A stretch of DNA of 7,227 nucleotides from the NCBI GenBank assembly GCA_036564195.1, contig DATCLA010000014.1, positions 1 through 7,227 on the forward strand, written 5' to 3'. Position 1 is the first letter of the stretch. Each line of letters opens with the position of its first letter. Of the stretch, positions 5,582 to 7,227 are shown in pieces. Under the pieces are notes generated by a model, which saw nothing but the letters and a program-made list of their open reading frames with translations, had not been told where the DNA came from and searched no databases. The translations under genes and the position numbers were made by a program. Source of the DNA: DATCLA01 sp036564195. GTDB lineage: Bacteria; Bacillota; UBA4882; UBA8346.

Positions 5582-6895
5582 ATGACAACAATTGTGGATA
5601 TTTATGGCCGCGAAATTTTAGATTCACGAGGCAATCCTACGGTCGAGGTAGAAGTGGAGCTGGCCGATGGCAGTGTAGGTCGGGCCGCGGTGCCGTCAGG
5701 TGCTTCCACCGGAGCCTTTGAAGCGGTGGAGCTGCGGGATAACGATCAAGGACGTTATTTAGGTAAAGGGGTTTTACATGCAGTTGATAATATCAATGAC
5801 AACATTGCTTCCGAAGTTGTCGGTATGGACGCATTGGACCAGGTTGCCATCGACAAATTGATGATTGAAATCGACGGTACTCCCAATAAATCCAAACTGG
5901 GCGCTAATGCGATTTTAGGTGTTTCTCTGGCAGTTGCCAAAGCCGCTGCCAATAGTTTAGAGCTTCCGTTATACCGTTATTTAGGCGGCGTTAATGCTAA
6001 AGAGTTGCCGGTACCGATGATGAACATTTTAAATGGTGGTAAACATGCTGATAACAGTGTTGATCTTCAGGAGTTTATGATTATGCCCATCGGTGCGGAA
6101 AGTTTTAAGGAATGCCTGCGTTGGGGGGCTGAAATCTTTCATGCCTTGAAAAAAGTACTTAAAGGTAAAGGCTACGGCACTGCAGTCGGTGACGAAGGCG
6201 GATATGCACCGAACCTAAAGAGTAACCAGGAAGCTTTGGATGTGATTATGGCTGCAATTGAAACCGCCGGATTCCGGCCGGGTACCGATATAATGATCGC
6301 AATGGATCCTGCTTCCACTGAATTATGGGATGCAGCCAAGGAAAAAGGGGAATCCGGCAAGTATTACTTCTGGAAATCCGATCTGTTGAAGACTTCCGCA
6401 GAAATGGTGGATTTTTGGACAGAATTGTGTAATAATTATCCCATCATCTCCATTGAAGACGGAATGGCCGAAGAAGACTGGGATGGCTGGAAATTGTTAA
6501 CCGAACGTTTAGGTAAAAGAATTCAATTAGTTGGCGATGATTTGTTTGTCACCAATACCCAACGGTTAAGTAAAGGAATCAGCTTGGGCGTTGCTAACTC
6601 AATCCTGATTAAGGTAAACCAAATCGGTACTCTTACCGAAACCTTGGATGCTATCGAAATGGCCAAACGGGCCGGGTATACAGCGATTGTATCGCACCGG
6701 TCTGGCGAAACCGAAGATGCGACCATTGCCGATATTGCTGTAGCCACTAATGCCGGCCAGATCAAAACCGGTGCGCCGTCCCGGACCGACCGGGTGGTCA
6801 AATATAATCAATTGCTTCGCATTGAGGATTTATTAGACGATGAAGCAATTTACCCCGGTAAAAAAGCCTTTTATAACCTGGGTTTATTGAAATGA
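5582..6895 (+). CDS. eno: Enolase (phosphopyruvate hydratase)
   Basis: This Mg-dependent enzyme dehydrates 2-phosphoglycerate to phosphoenolpyruvate; in many bacteria it also associates with the RNA degradosome-like network and can be found at the surface. The product has 437 residues from the ATG, slightly above the common ~430. Counted from that ATG, E205 lies in GDEGGYAPN and K344 in LIKVNQIGT, the catalytic acid/base pair. The metal ligands are D242 (AMDPASTE), E292 (SIEDGMAEEDW) and D319 (GDDLFVTN). H155 (GGKHADN), SHRSGETED (~371-379) and K395 (IKTGAPSRTDR) complete the active site. The N-terminal SGASTG loop (39-44) is present. The small length excess includes the KEKGESGKYYFW stretch around 254-265. 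A 202-bp spacer with possible promoters precedes it, so it may be transcribed both from the operon and separately. Confidence 0.98.
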   Translation: MTTIVDIYGREILDSRGNPTVEVEVELADGSVGRAAVPSGASTGAFEAVELRDNDQGRYLGKGVLHAVDNINDNIASEVVGMDALDQVAIDKLMIEIDGTPNKSKLGANAILGVSLAVAKAAANSLELPLYRYLGGVNAKELPVPMMNILNGGKHADNSVDLQEFMIMPIGAESFKECLRWGAEIFHALKKVLKGKGYGTAVGDEGGYAPNLKSNQEALDVIMAAIETAGFRPGTDIMIAMDPASTELWDAAKEKGESGKYYFWKSDLLKTSAEMVDFWTELCNNYPIISIEDGMAEEDWDGWKLLTERLGKRIQLVGDDLFVTNTQRLSKGISLGVANSILIKVNQIGTLTETLDAIEMAKRAGYTAIVSHRSGETEDATIADIAVATNAGQIKTGAPSRTDRVVKYNQLLRIEDLLDDEAIYPGKKAFYNLGLLK

Positions 6896-6898
6896 GGG

Positions 6899-6927
6899 TT
6901 GTACTTTTTAGCCCAATATGCTAAAAT
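6899..6927 (+). promoter_or_regulatory. Predicted extended -10 promoter for secG
   Basis: TAAAAT (6922-6927) matches the -10 consensus in five of six positions and carries the TGn extension (TGC, 6919-6921). TTGTAC (6899-6904) lies 17 bp upstream and matches the -35 in three of six. A start near 6934 would give a leader of about 24 nt with the GGAGGT site inside it. SecG could thus be made independently of glycolytic control. Confidence 0.5.
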
Positions 6928-6945
6928 AGCTTAGTAAATTGGGTT
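6910..6945 (+). repeat. Nested inverted repeats spanning the secG -10 region
   Basis: AGCCCAAT (6910-6917) pairs with ATTGGGTT (6938-6945), seven Watson-Crick pairs plus one G-U. Inside it GCTA (6920-6923) pairs with TAGC (6927-6930) around AAA. The outer right arm stops immediately before the GGAGGT site (6946-6951). No T-tract follows, so it is not a normal terminator for eno. It may be an operator overlapping the promoter or an RNA structure in readthrough transcripts. Confidence 0.4.
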
Positions 6946-6951
6946 GGAGGT
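6946..6951 (+). promoter_or_regulatory. Ribosome binding site supporting the secG TTG start
   Basis: GGAGGT lies 6 nt before the TTG at 6958, an ideal distance. The first in-frame ATG (6970) would leave 18 nt and would cut into the first membrane helix, so the TTG is the likely start. Confidence 0.8.
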
Positions 6952-6957
6952 GTCCTC

Positions 6958-7188
6958 TTGAAAATTTTTATGCAGATTCTTTTGTTTGCCGTATCTTTGG
7001 CTCTGATTACGATTGTAATCCTGCAACCAAGTAAAGGTGAAGGTTTGGGAGCAATCGGATCAGGCGGGCAAATGTTCTTCGCTAAAAACAAAAGCTTAGA
7101 AAAATTACTTGATAAGTTAACCATGTGGTTATCGATTATATTTGGGTTATTACTGATATTGGTTGATATCTATGCCAAAAATTTATGA
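6958..7188 (+). CDS. secG: SecG, preprotein translocase subunit
   Basis: This small membrane protein belongs to the SecYEG channel and assists SecA-driven export across the cytoplasmic membrane. The 76 residues match the Gram-positive family size. Two hydrophobic segments are visible, at ~3-22 and ~54-73. Between them is a glycine-rich cytoplasmic loop with the family signature (LQPSKGEGLGAIGSGGQ, 22-38). It starts with TTG, supported by GGAGGT 6 nt upstream. It is not a glycolytic gene, but eno-secG is a recurrent neighbour pair in Bacillota, often followed by rnr and smpB, which would lie beyond this window. The 62-bp spacer after eno carries its own candidate promoter, and an intrinsic terminator starts on the final base of its stop codon. 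Confidence 0.93.
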   Translation: MKIFMQILLFAVSLALITIVILQPSKGEGLGAIGSGGQMFFAKNKSLEKLLDKLTMWLSIIFGLLLILVDIYAKNL

Positions 7189-7213
7189 TAGGGTGAAAAA
7201 CCCTATTTTTTTT
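7188..7213 (+). terminator. Rho-independent terminator after secG
   Basis: ATAGGGT (7188-7194) pairs perfectly with ACCCTAT (7200-7206) around the loop GAAAA. An unbroken run of eight T (7206-7213) follows. The stem starts on the A of the secG TGA. It marks the 3' end of the operon; a downstream gene would need its own promoter or readthrough. Confidence 0.9.
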
Positions 7214-7227
7214 ATACTTTCATACGC

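Noticed and set aside
6523..6811. Open frames of 70-92 residues on the - strand within eno
   Set aside because: They are antisense shadows of a strongly conserved coding region. The same holds for the - strand frames inside cggR, pgk, gpmI and secG.

Overview
This window is a stretch of Bacillota (Firmicutes)-type chromosome. It carries a lower-glycolysis operon, all on the + strand: the 3' part of whiA, then cggR, pgk, tpiA, gpmI, eno and secG. The lineage call rests on the WhiA and CggR families, the canonical order CggR regulator-pgk-tpiA-gpmI-eno-secG, strong GGAGG-type ribosome binding sites, and a TTG start on secG. Gene content does not allow a genus call. A clostridia-like lineage is plausible, because whiA sits directly next to cggR.

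Layout. Positions 1-614 hold the end of whiA, which is cut by the window edge. Positions 615-743 are an intergenic control region with a recognisable CggR operator: two GGGACAT copies exactly 20 bp apart, plus an 8-bp inverted repeat enclosing them. cggR (744-1757) follows. Then, after only 56 bp and without the gap gene that normally sits here, come pgk (1814-3001), tpiA (3034-3789) and gpmI (3835-5379) with 32-45 bp spacers. A 202-bp gap (5380-5581) holds candidate promoter elements, a repeated 10-mer and a long hairpin. eno (5582-6895) follows, then a 62-bp gap with a good extended -10 promoter candidate, then secG (6958-7188). An intrinsic terminator begins on the last base of the secG stop codon.

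How the genes work together. CggR is predicted to repress the operon and to release DNA when fructose-1,6-bisphosphate rises; the ligand residues known from B. subtilis CggR are present at the same numbering. The enzymes cover 1,3-bisphosphoglycerate to phosphoenolpyruvate (Pgk, GpmI, Eno), with TpiA interconverting the triose phosphates. Glyceraldehyde-3-phosphate dehydrogenase must be supplied from elsewhere. SecG belongs to the Sec translocon and is a frequent passenger downstream of eno.

The genes look intact, with expected lengths and key catalytic residues. I see no mobile element, CRISPR array, RNA gene or defence system. The points worth a second look are the absence of gap, the operator architecture, and the structured gpmI-eno and eno-secG spacers. 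None of these amounts to a demonstrated new system.
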